Assembly (NCBI GenBank): GCA_023416455.1
Contig: JAEZHQ010000485.1
Coordinates: 1-11,088 of the forward strand
Direction: 5' to 3'
From: Pseudomonadota bacterium
GTDB taxonomy: Bacteria; Pseudomonadota; Alphaproteobacteria; Azospirillales; Azospirillaceae
DNA length: 11,088 nt
This document shows positions 1 through 5,205 of the stretch, in pieces. Each line of letters starts with the position of its first letter. The stretch's first letter is position 1. Below the pieces are notes generated by a model, which was given only the letters and a program-made list of their open reading frames with translations, was not told the origin of the DNA and did no database searches. The translations under genes were made by a program, and so were the position numbers.

Positions 1-1
1 G

Positions 2-55
2 ATCGCCACCCTGCTGGCCCGGAGGCTGGAACCGCCGCCCCCGGCCGTGGGATAG
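2..55 (+). CDS. possible 3' end of a plus-strand gene (partial)
   Basis: Reading from base 2, the plus strand gives 17 codons ending at a TAG at 53-55. The peptide is IATLLARRLEPPPPAVG, and nearly all third positions are G or C, as in the real genes of this window. The other two plus frames look less gene-like. This would be the C-terminus of a gene lying mostly outside the window and converging on the exporter gene that ends at 112. It is too short to identify a family, and a chance open frame in GC-rich DNA is a real alternative. Confidence 0.35.
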   Translation: MATLLARRLEPPPPAVG

Positions 56-80
56 GCCGGCGCGCCCGCCCTCGTGGGCT

Positions 81-103
81 GGTGGCGCCGGCGGCCACCG
101 GCG
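81..103. terminator. possible hairpin between convergent genes
   Basis: Two mutually exclusive 6-bp GC stems can form here: GGTGGC (81-86) with GCCACC (94-99), or CGCCGG (86-91) with CCGGCG (98-103). They lie between the presumed plus-strand gene end at 55 and the exporter stop at 112. There is no T-run, so this is a weak terminator candidate based mainly on position. Confidence 0.25.
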
Positions 104-111
104 TTGGCCCC

Positions 112-753
112 TCACCCGGCCCGCTGCACCAGGATCAGCCGCAGGCCGACGGCGACCAGCACCGCCCCGGTGATTCCGTCCAGCGCACGGGCGACCGGCG
201 GCCGGCGCAGGACACGGGCGAGCGGCCGCGTCGCCGACACCAGCAATGCGAACCAGGCGAGCCCCATCGCCGCGTGGATCGCCGCCAGCCCGACCCCGAA
301 GAGGGCAACCGGGGCGTCCGGCGGGATGAAGGGCGGCAGCAGGCTGACGTAGAAGAACCCGACCTTGGGGTTGAGCAGGTTGGTCATCAGCCCGCGCCAG
401 AACCAGCGGCCCGGCCGGCCGCCGCCGGGCTCCTCCCCGGCGGCGGCCGCACCGCCCCGCCGGCGCAAGGCACCGAGGAGCATCGGCCCGCCCAGCCAGA
501 TCAGGTAGCCGGCGCCCACGATCTGGAGGATCCCATAGGCCGTCTGCGACCAGGCGAGCAGCGCGCCGAGGCCGAGCGCGGCGGTCAGCCCCCAGGCCAG
601 GACGCCGGTCACGATGCCGCCGCCGGCCAGCATGGCCGGCCGGCCGCCTTCGACGGCGGCGGTGCGCAGCACCAGCGCGGTGTCGGGGCCGGGGGTGACC
701 GTCAGAAGCGCGGCCGCGGCGGAGAAGGCGGCGACGGCGGAGAGCGGGTCCAC
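112..753 (-). CDS. LysE/RhtB-family amino-acid exporter
   Basis: A 213-aa inner-membrane protein of the LysE/RhtB translocator family, which exports amino acids or related metabolites by proton exchange; the substrate cannot be told from sequence. Visible hallmarks are the N-terminal TPGPD motif after the first hydrophobic segment (about residues 18-23), five to six hydrophobic segments, a charged Gly/Arg-rich cytoplasmic loop near residues 95-115, and the family signature NPKVGFFYVSLLPPF in the middle. Length matches the family norm of about 205-215 aa. The start is GTG at 753, preceded by GAGGGG with 7 nt spacing. This ribosome site overlaps the last codons of the upstream hydrolase gene, which stops at 757, so the two are probably translated from one message. 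The downstream neighbour is on the other strand. Confidence 0.9.
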   Translation of the reverse strand: MDPLSAVAAFSAAAALLTVTPGPDTALVLRTAAVEGGRPAMLAGGGIVTGVLAWGLTAALGLGALLAWSQTAYGILQIVGAGYLIWLGGPMLLGALRRRGGAAAAGEEPGGGRPGRWFWRGLMTNLLNPKVGFFYVSLLPPFIPPDAPVALFGVGLAAIHAAMGLAWFALLVSATRPLARVLRRPPVARALDGITGAVLVAVGLRLILVQRAG

Positions 754-756
754 GGT

Positions 757-1296
757 CTATCCCCTCGTCCCGGCCCGGAACGCCTCGAACAGGGCCGCCC
801 CCTGCGGCCAGTCGCCGAGCCCGCTCGATTCGTTGATGTGGCCGAGGGGGCCGGCGACCACGAAGCCCGCGCCCCATTGGGCGGCGCGCCGGTGGGCATG
901 GTCGAGCGTCCCGTAGGGGTCGTCGGTGCTGGCGACGATGAGCGCGGGAAAGGGCAGCGGGGCGGCCGGAGGGGCGCCGAAGGAGGCGGCCTCCCGCGGG
1001 AAGCGCGGCCCATCCGGATCGGGCACGGAGACGAGGAAGGCGCCGCGGATCCGGCGCCCGGCCCCCGCCGCCCAGTGCGCCACCAGCAGGCAGGCCAGGC
1101 TGTGCGCGAGGAGCAGCGGCGGCGCCGGCGCCCCGGCGACCGCCTCGTCGAGCGCCCGCATCCAGTCCTCGCGTTCGGGCCGGTCCCAATCGGACGGGCG
1201 AAAGCGCCGGATGGCGGGGTTCCGGCGCTCCCAGAGCGTCTGCCAGTGCCCCTCCCCGGAGCCGTTGATGCCCGGCAGGGCGATGATGGCATCCAT
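757..1296 (-). CDS. RBBP9/YdeN-family alpha/beta hydrolase
   Basis: A 179-aa cytoplasmic serine hydrolase of the RBBP9/YdeN (Ser_hydrolase) family; bacterial members are mostly uncharacterised esterase-like enzymes. The triad is visible: Ser66 in AHSLA, Asp126 in STDDPYG and His153 in GHINESSG. The family ending GLGDWPQG follows. The N-terminal strand plus loop (IIALPGINGSGEGHW) is also typical. I chose ATG at 1296 because GGAGG lies 8-9 nt upstream, the protein then starts directly at the first beta-strand, and 179 aa is the family length. The frame stays open to 1494, but that extension is Arg/Ser-rich and not family-like; an ATG at 1317 is the next alternative. It is the first gene of a two-gene unit with the LysE exporter, so it may act on a related metabolite (inference). 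Confidence 0.87.
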   Translation of the reverse strand: MDAIIALPGINGSGEGHWQTLWERRNPAIRRFRPSDWDRPEREDWMRALDEAVAGAPAPPLLLAHSLACLLVAHWAAGAGRRIRGAFLVSVPDPDGPRFPREAASFGAPPAAPLPFPALIVASTDDPYGTLDHAHRRAAQWGAGFVVAGPLGHINESSGLGDWPQGAALFEAFRAGTRG

Positions 1297-1390
1297 GCCG
1301 ATGGCCTCCGTCGTCATCCATGAAGCGGCGCCCGTCCTTCCGCTGCGGGCGGAACGGCGATTGATAACCTGGGCGGACGGAGCGCCCGAG

Positions 1391-1403
1391 TGAGATAATC
1401 TCA
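1391..1403. promoter_or_regulatory. 13-bp palindrome, candidate operator
   Basis: TGAGATAATCTCA is a perfect inverted repeat (TGAGAT, central A, ATCTCA). It lies in an unusually AT-rich patch of the 254-nt gap between the hydrolase start (1296) and the SGNH gene end (1551). It is about 95 nt upstream of the hydrolase start, a plausible place for a regulator controlling the hydrolase-exporter pair. No convincing -35/-10 pair was found, and the cognate regulator is not in the window. Confidence 0.35.
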
Positions 1404-1496
1404 TCCAGTTTTGAAGAAACGATGCCGCCTGGAGAGGACAAGGCGCCGGAGTCCCCTGCCCCGCCTCTTTCCCAACCCTCCCCCGCACCGGCAAGG

Positions 1497-1511
1497 GCCG
1501 GTTTTACCGGC
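1497..1511 (-). terminator. short hairpin downstream of the SGNH gene
   Basis: On the minus strand GCCGG, a 5-nt AT loop (TAAAA) and CCGGC form a perfect 5-bp stem about 40 nt after the TGA of the SGNH-like gene. It could end the opgC-SGNH transcript. No T-run follows, so support is positional only. Confidence 0.3.
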
Positions 1512-1550
1512 AGCTTCCAGGGCAGGCCGCAGAACCGCCGGAAACGCCGC

Positions 1551-2327
1551 TCATTGGGTTCTTCCGCCGGTCGGAACGACCATGGCGGCGACGCTTTCGG
1601 CCAACAGCCGGGCGATGCAGTGGTGGACGAAGTCGAAGGCTTCCTGCTTGGCCTGCTCCGTCTCCGAGCCGAAGTCGACGAGGCCCGACTCGACCCAGTG
1701 GCGCATGATGTCGTAGCGCGGAAAATGAAAGACTCCGGCCATCTGCGACACCCAGGCGATGTACGTTACGTAAGGTGCGAAATCGATCAGCTGCGCCGTG
1801 TGGATGCTGTACTGCATGTCCATGATCACGAGGTCGGACCCCAGGCGCCGGACGGCGGCGATGCCGTCGGCGAGCCGGTTGCCGAAGATCTCGGGGTCGA
1901 GGCTGCGCATGGCATCCACCGTGCCGGTCTGCCAGACCACCAGCGCCGGCCGCTGTTCGTTCACCGCCCGCAGCAGGGGCGCGATCATGCCGGGGGCGGT
2001 TTCCCCCGGCAGGTTCAGCACCGTGACCTCCACCCGCGCGCCGCGCAGCTGCGCTGCCAGCTCCTCCTTCAGCCGCGCCGGATAGCCGGACGCCATCAGC
2101 TTCGGGTTCGGCTTGGCCGAGTTGACGATCAGGATCGACAGGGGCAGGCCCGACTCCAGCCGCTCGCGGGCCTGCGGCAGGTCGGCGTCGAGGGCGAGGA
2201 TCGTCTCCGGCACGGCGCAGGCGTCCTCGGCCGCCGGCTGGGCGCTGGCGCTGCCGGCGAGCGCGACGAGGGCGAGCACGACGAGGGCGAGTGCGACGAG
2301 GAGGCGCCCGGCCGCCCCGCCCCTCAT
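1551..2327 (-). CDS. secreted SGNH/GDSL-like protein paired with OpgC
   Basis: A 258-aa protein with a signal peptide: Arg residues at positions 4 and 8, a long Leu/Val/Ala core (about 9-26) and a SASAQ cleavage-type site near 30, so it should be periplasmic. The rest resembles alphaproteobacterial SGNH hydrolases: strand LSILIVNSAK with Ser70 as presumed nucleophile, YPARLKEEL, VTVLNLPGET, the block-III region WQTGTVDAM (132-140) and a C-terminal RYDIMRHW (204-211) where the Asp/His pair is expected. Compared with the family the blocks are degenerate: no Gly-Asp before the serine, and Val137 where block III normally has Asn. The ATG at 2327 overlaps the TGA of opgC in an ATGA, so translation is coupled. 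Likely role: deacylase or acyl-transfer partner on a periplasmic glycan (inference). It might be catalytically altered. Confidence 0.75.
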   Translation of the reverse strand: MRGGAAGRLLVALALVVLALVALAGSASAQPAAEDACAVPETILALDADLPQARERLESGLPLSILIVNSAKPNPKLMASGYPARLKEELAAQLRGARVEVTVLNLPGETAPGMIAPLLRAVNEQRPALVVWQTGTVDAMRSLDPEIFGNRLADGIAAVRRLGSDLVIMDMQYSIHTAQLIDFAPYVTYIAWVSQMAGVFHFPRYDIMRHWVESGLVDFGSETEQAKQEAFDFVHHCIARLLAESVAAMVVPTGGRTQ

Positions 2328-3505
2328 ACCCCGGACTTCCTGGCGGCCGGCACCCGCAGGCGCCGCGCGCGCTCGGCCGACTGGTACCAGGTCAGCAGCC
2401 GCGCCAGCACCACCATCCCGGCAAGCCCGAGGACGGTCACGAGGAACTGCGCCGACAGCGAGCCGTTGACGTGCACGAGAACGGTCTGCGCCGCGAAGGA
2501 GAGAAGGATTCCCAGGCAGAAGCTGTGCAGCGCCTGCCGCCCGCAAGCCAGGACCGGGGCCGCCATGGGACCCTTCAGCCAGGCGGCGGTGGACGGGACC
2601 ACCTGCACGGCCAGGTAGGCCAGGGCGAGGAAATGCGCGATGCGCAGCGGGTCGAGATCGGTCTTGCTGATCGGGTAAAGGAACTCGGTCAGCCACGCCG
2701 GCAGCAGGGCGTGCAGGAAGGCGATCTGCCAGGACAGCACCAGATACAGGCTGATCGCCAGGAACACCACGGCGGCCGCCAACACCGGGGCGCGCGGGCG
2801 GATCAGGGCGGCCCGCAGCGCCGGCAGGCGCTGGAGCACGGCGCCCAGAATGAACAGGAACTGCCAGGCGAAGGGGTTGAAGTACCAGACCCCGCCGTCG
2901 GGATGGGTCGGCAGGTTCCAGTCGAACCGGTGCGCCGCGGCGTACAGCGCCGCCGACCCCGCCAGGACCAGCAGCGGCCGGCGGCACAGCGCCGGAAGCG
3001 CCAGCGGGAAAGCCAGCAGCAGGACGATGTAGAGCGGCAGGACGTCCAGGTTGGCCGGGCGGAACTTCAGAAGCAGCGCCTGGGTCAGCGCCGTCACCGG
3101 ATCCTGGAAATAGCCGGCGATGCCCATCTCCTCGGCGAACAGCGGGCTGTCGAAGACCCGCGCGGTGTAGGCGATCTGCGCGGTGAAGGCGAAGAACAGG
3201 ATGATGTAGGTCGCATAGAGCGTCCAGCAGCGGTGCAGCACCTGCGCCGCGGCCATGGGCAGGCCGGACCGCTCCAGGGTCCGGCCGTAGACCATCGCGG
3301 CCGTGTAGCCGGAGATGAACACGAAGATCTCCGTCGCGTCGCTCAGCCCGAAGTTCCGCGGCGTCAGCCAGGAGAGCTGGTTGGCCGGGATGTGGTTGAC
3401 GAAGATGAACCACAAGGCCAAGCCACGGAAAAAGTCCAGCCGCAGGTCGCGGTCGTCGGCCGGACCCGCATCGTTCGGCGGCACGTGTCGTTCGCTCATG
3501 GTCAT
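2324..3505 (-). CDS. opgC: OpgC-domain membrane O-acyltransferase
   Basis: A 393-aa multi-pass inner-membrane protein of the OpgC family, related to acyltransferase-3. The founding members succinylate osmoregulated periplasmic glucans. The start of the domain is clear: DLRLDFFRGLALWFIFVNH holds Arg27 and His38 in the R-X10-H arrangement seen in acyltransferase-3 enzymes, followed by the ATEIFVFISGYTAAMVYGR segment. About ten hydrophobic segments follow, and the cationic tail ends near RVPAARKSGV. Length fits OpgC. The frame is open to 4099, but the domain begins here; ATG at 3505 (MTMSERH) or 3499 are both possible and neither has a strong ribosome site. It is the first gene of a two-gene unit with the SGNH-like gene. 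The actual acyl donor and glycan are unknown, and no opgGH is in the window. Confidence 0.87.
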   Translation of the reverse strand: MTMSERHVPPNDAGPADDRDLRLDFFRGLALWFIFVNHIPANQLSWLTPRNFGLSDATEIFVFISGYTAAMVYGRTLERSGLPMAAAQVLHRCWTLYATYIILFFAFTAQIAYTARVFDSPLFAEEMGIAGYFQDPVTALTQALLLKFRPANLDVLPLYIVLLLAFPLALPALCRRPLLVLAGSAALYAAAHRFDWNLPTHPDGGVWYFNPFAWQFLFILGAVLQRLPALRAALIRPRAPVLAAAVVFLAISLYLVLSWQIAFLHALLPAWLTEFLYPISKTDLDPLRIAHFLALAYLAVQVVPSTAAWLKGPMAAPVLACGRQALHSFCLGILLSFAAQTVLVHVNGSLSAQFLVTVLGLAGMVVLARLLTWYQSAERARRLRVPAARKSGV

Positions 3506-3539
3506 GCGGTCTTGCGAATAATCCAACACGCTGATGAAA

Positions 3540-3573
3540 CACCCGGCGCCGGGCGATGGCCAACCGCCGGGTG
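3540..3573. repeat. 9-bp inverted repeat in the opgC leader
   Basis: CACCCGGCG (3540-3548) and CGCCGGGTG (3565-3573) are exact inverted copies with a 16-nt spacer. They lie about 35 nt upstream of the opgC start. The left arm also overlaps the 12-bp palindrome CCCGGCGCCGGG (3542-3553), giving two competing folds. It could be a leader structure or an operator. In DNA this GC-rich, chance is not excluded. Confidence 0.4.
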
Positions 3574-3605
3574 CATATTGCTCCCGCCGGTGCAGCCCCG
3601 ACAGG

Positions 3606-3634
3606 CCGATAAACCCTGCGGCGTGAGGAATCAA
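3606..3634 (-). promoter_or_regulatory. weak promoter candidate for opgC
   Basis: On the minus strand TTGATT and TATCGG are 17 nt apart, matching four and three positions of the sigma-70 hexamers. It would give a leader of about 95 nt containing the inverted repeat at 3540-3573. This is a weak match. Confidence 0.2.
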
Positions 3635-3715
3635 CCGGCCATGTTGGAGGTTGGGCGGAATGGAGGCCGGCCCCGCCATGTTGTCATACTGGGGACATCG
3701 CAGTGGGTAGCGGGC

Positions 3716-3931
3716 ATGGAAACGGTCTTCCGGCGCATCCGCCTGATCGACGGGAGCGCCTATTACGCCGGCGAGCCGATCTCGCTGGCCGACGCGCAGG
3801 TCATGGTCAATGAGGACATCGCCAAGGGAACCATCCTGGCCGGCTCCTACCTGCGCGTCGACGGCAGCGAGCTGGTCATCGAGCCGGCCCCCCTCCTGGC
3901 CGGCGACGATGCGGGCGGGCACCCACCGTGA
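3716..3931 (+). CDS. small conserved-looking protein, tandem paralogue 1
   Basis: A 71-aa protein of unrecognised family. It is supported because a second gene just downstream (4016-4213) encodes a clear homologue: 37 of 57 aligned residues are identical without gaps, including YYAGEPISLADA (16-27), DIA (34-36), GSYLRV (43-48) and LVIEP (53-57). Many differences between the two genes are synonymous, which argues that both are, or were, translated. No signal peptide, membrane segment or cysteine pair is visible; the pattern suggests a short strand, a helix (about 22-38) and two strands. ATG 3716 is the start that aligns with the paralogue, though its ribosome site is weak (GTGGG about 8-12 nt upstream). 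The C-terminal 12 residues are unrelated to the paralogue. The gene is divergent from opgC across 210 nt. Confidence 0.7.
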   Translation: METVFRRIRLIDGSAYYAGEPISLADAQVMVNEDIAKGTILAGSYLRVDGSELVIEPAPLLAGDDAGGHPP

Positions 3932-4015
3932 CGCCTCCCCCGGCGGCGGCCGGAGCCCGGAATAAGGCCGGCGGTCCGCGTGTTCACCCCCTGGGAAGCC
4001 GAGCGGAGGGCCGAC

Positions 4016-4213
4016 ATGCAGACCAGATTCCGGTGCATCCAGCATGCCGACGGGCGCACCTACTACGCGGGCGAGCCCATCTCGCTCGCCGATGCCCACG
4101 TCATGATCAACGACGACATAGCCCGGAGGGCGGTCTTCGTGGGTTCCTACCTGCGCGTTGCCGGGCCGGCCCTGGTCATCGAGCCGTCGGCGGCCGGCGA
4201 CGGATCACGGTAG
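4016..4213 (+). CDS. small conserved-looking protein, tandem paralogue 2
   Basis: A 65-aa protein homologous to the product of the gene at 3716-3931 (65 percent identity over 57 residues). The start ATG 4016 has GGAGG with about 7 nt spacing, a better ribosome site than its partner's. The shared core YYAGEPISLADA, DIA, GSYLRV and LVIEP is intact. Residues 37-42 and the C-terminal tail differ most, so these may set specificity. The 84-nt gap to paralogue 1 has no obvious promoter, so both may be on one message ending at the hairpin at 4268-4294. Function is unknown to me. The family looks soluble and alpha/beta in pattern. Confidence 0.75.
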   Translation: MQTRFRCIQHADGRTYYAGEPISLADAHVMINDDIARRAVFVGSYLRVAGPALVIEPSAAGDGSR

Positions 4214-4267
4214 CGGCCCAACCGTCCATCGCCGACCGCGCCGCCGCTCGGCCGATGCGGCTTCCCC

Positions 4268-4294
4268 GTCCGGCGGATCATTTCCCCGCCGGAC
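4268..4294 (+). terminator. 9-bp stem hairpin after the paralogue pair
   Basis: GTCCGGCGG (4268-4276) and CCGCCGGAC (4286-4294) are perfectly complementary with a 9-nt loop. The hairpin lies 55 nt after the stop of paralogue 2 and 50 nt before the next gene. Position and strength suit a terminator, but there is no T-run. Confidence 0.45.
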
Positions 4295-4343
4295 CCGTTG
4301 CGGTTCCGGGACCAGGGTGTCCGCTGGACAGGGGAGAAGCGAC

Positions 4344-4589
4344 ATGGACCGGGATCAGGTGAAGCGCGTCGCCGCCGCCCTTGGCGAGGTTCGCCTGTAC
4401 GACAAGCACCACACGGGCGAGCTGGTCGCCATGCGGCTGCGGGATTCCCTGGCCGACCTTCCGGGCTACGATCCCGAGGCGGTGGAGGACAAGCTGATGC
4501 AGCTGGCGCGGACGGCGATCGAGGCGGTCCGGCAAGGGGTGCTGGACGACGGGAACGGCGGGAGCGGCGGGAAGGTCCCGGCGCCGTGA
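4344..4589 (+). CDS. small charged helical protein, unknown function
   Basis: An 81-aa protein that I do not recognise. The ATG at 4344 follows GGGGAG with 7 nt spacing, a good ribosome site. The sequence is mostly helix-prone and charged: a basic N-terminus (MDRDQVKRVAAALGEVR), a central YDKHHTGEL, then two amphipathic stretches, MRLRDSLADL and DPEAVEDKLMQLARTAI, and a Gly/Asp-rich tail. There is no signal peptide, membrane segment or cysteine. Third positions are G/C-rich, as in neighbouring genes. Hairpins precede (4268-4294) and follow (4620-4665), so it may be its own transcription unit. Confidence 0.65.
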   Translation: MDRDQVKRVAAALGEVRLYDKHHTGELVAMRLRDSLADLPGYDPEAVEDKLMQLARTAIEAVRQGVLDDGNGGSGGKVPAP

Positions 4590-4619
4590 TGGGGCGGCCG
4601 GCCCGTGAGCTTGTCGTCC

Positions 4620-4665
4620 GCCGGCTGTTGTCGCCGGCAAAGCCCGCCTTCGAAGGCCGGCCTTC
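4620..4665. repeat. hairpin-forming inverted repeats between small genes
   Basis: Two structures lie here. GCCGGC occurs at 4620-4625 and 4633-4638 and can form a 6-bp stem with a 7-nt loop. The 14-bp palindrome GAAGGCCGGCCTTC sits at 4652-4665. They fall between the 81-aa and 59-aa genes, where a terminator or the next promoter would be expected. Which of these they serve cannot be told. Confidence 0.35.
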
Positions 4666-4693
4666 AAGGACCAGCCGCCATGAGGAATGCCAT

Positions 4694-4873
4694 ATGAGCG
4701 ACAAGCCGAAACCGCAGGACGCCCCCGAGCGTCCCGATGCCGGCCAGGCCGGCCAGGCCGGCCGCAAGCCGGCGAGCGACCGCGACGAGGCCCCGCCGGG
4801 CACGCCCGGCACCGGGGAGAACATCGACCCCAAGACGGGCGAGACCTTCACCGAGGGCATCGGCGGCGCCTGA
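4694..4873 (+). CDS. 59-aa disordered small protein
   Basis: A 59-aa hydrophilic protein, probably disordered, rich in Pro, Gly, Lys, Asp and Glu. The start ATG 4694 has GAGGA with 7 nt spacing. It has a short AGQAGQ repeat (about residues 16-22). The C-terminal part contains DEAPPGTPGTGENI followed by DPKTGETFTEGIGGA. From memory, small alphaproteobacterial proteins exist with a similar PGTPGTGEN...EGIGGA frame enclosing two CxxC zinc-knuckle motifs. Here there is no cysteine, so it would be a shortened relative or a separate family. That comparison is recollection, not a search. Function unknown. Confidence 0.6.
   Translation: MSDKPKPQDAPERPDAGQAGQAGRKPASDRDEAPPGTPGTGENIDPKTGETFTEGIGGA
4739..4763 (+). 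repeat. 9-bp tandem repeat inside the 59-aa gene
   Basis: The unit GCCGGCCAG is repeated twice exactly (4739-4747, 4748-4756), then seven bases of a third copy follow. In frame it encodes Ala-Gly-Gln, so copy-number change would alter protein length without a frameshift. Confidence 0.7.
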
Positions 4874-4909
4874 GCGGCCCGGACTCCGTCACGGCCGGGA
4901 ACGGCGGCC

Positions 4910-5182
4910 TCAGGAGCGGACGCGCTCGCACCGGACCACGCCGTCCTCCCGGCTGGTGACGCGCAGGGTGAAGCGCGTCGCCCGGTCCCGGGCGGCCCGC
5001 ACCTTGATGAGGTCGCCGACGGCCAGTTCATGGGCGGAGTCGAGGAGGGCGCCGTCGGCCAGCCGCTCCTCCAGGTCCGGCGTCGCCTCGATGCTCCAGA
5101 TGGTGCCGATGGGCGTGCAGCTGTCCCGATGCAGCCCGGCCGCCGCGACCGGCTTCGACGAGCGATGCGAAAAGAGCCCCAC
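4910..5182 (-). CDS. 90-aa protein of unknown function, downstream of SDR
   Basis: A 90-aa protein that I do not recognise. The start is GTG at 5182, preceded by a very strong AAGGAGGAGG ribosome site, which decides against the much longer open frame running to 5638. The first ~25 residues are basic and polar. The rest is strand-prone: GTIWSIEATPDLEERL, a central HELAVGDLIKVRAA and RFTLRVTSRE with a C-terminal VVRCERV. This suggests a small beta-rich fold. There is no signal peptide or membrane segment. It starts 23 nt after the SDR stop on the same strand and is probably co-transcribed with it. It converges on the 59-aa gene, with 36 nt between stops. Confidence 0.7.
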   Translation of the reverse strand: MGLFSHRSSKPVAAAGLHRDSCTPIGTIWSIEATPDLEERLADGALLDSAHELAVGDLIKVRAARDRATRFTLRVTSREDGVVRCERVRS

Positions 5183-5205
5183 CCCTCCTCCTTTCCGCGC
5201 GCCGT

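Noticed and set aside
82..1323. A 413-codon plus-strand open frame opposite the exporter and hydrolase
   Set aside because: The translation is Gly/Arg/Pro/Gln-rich without any domain pattern, while the opposite strand encodes two clear protein families with motifs and ribosome sites.
1297..1494. N-terminal extension of the RBBP9-type hydrolase
   Set aside because: The extra 66 residues have no family resemblance and cross the palindrome at 1391-1403. The ATG at 1296 has a good ribosome site and gives the normal family length.
1460..1500. CT-rich stretch with CCCTCCCCCGC resembling a dispersed REP-type element
   Set aside because: Only one degenerate copy is visible in the window and no clear paired arm was found, so a repeat family cannot be claimed.
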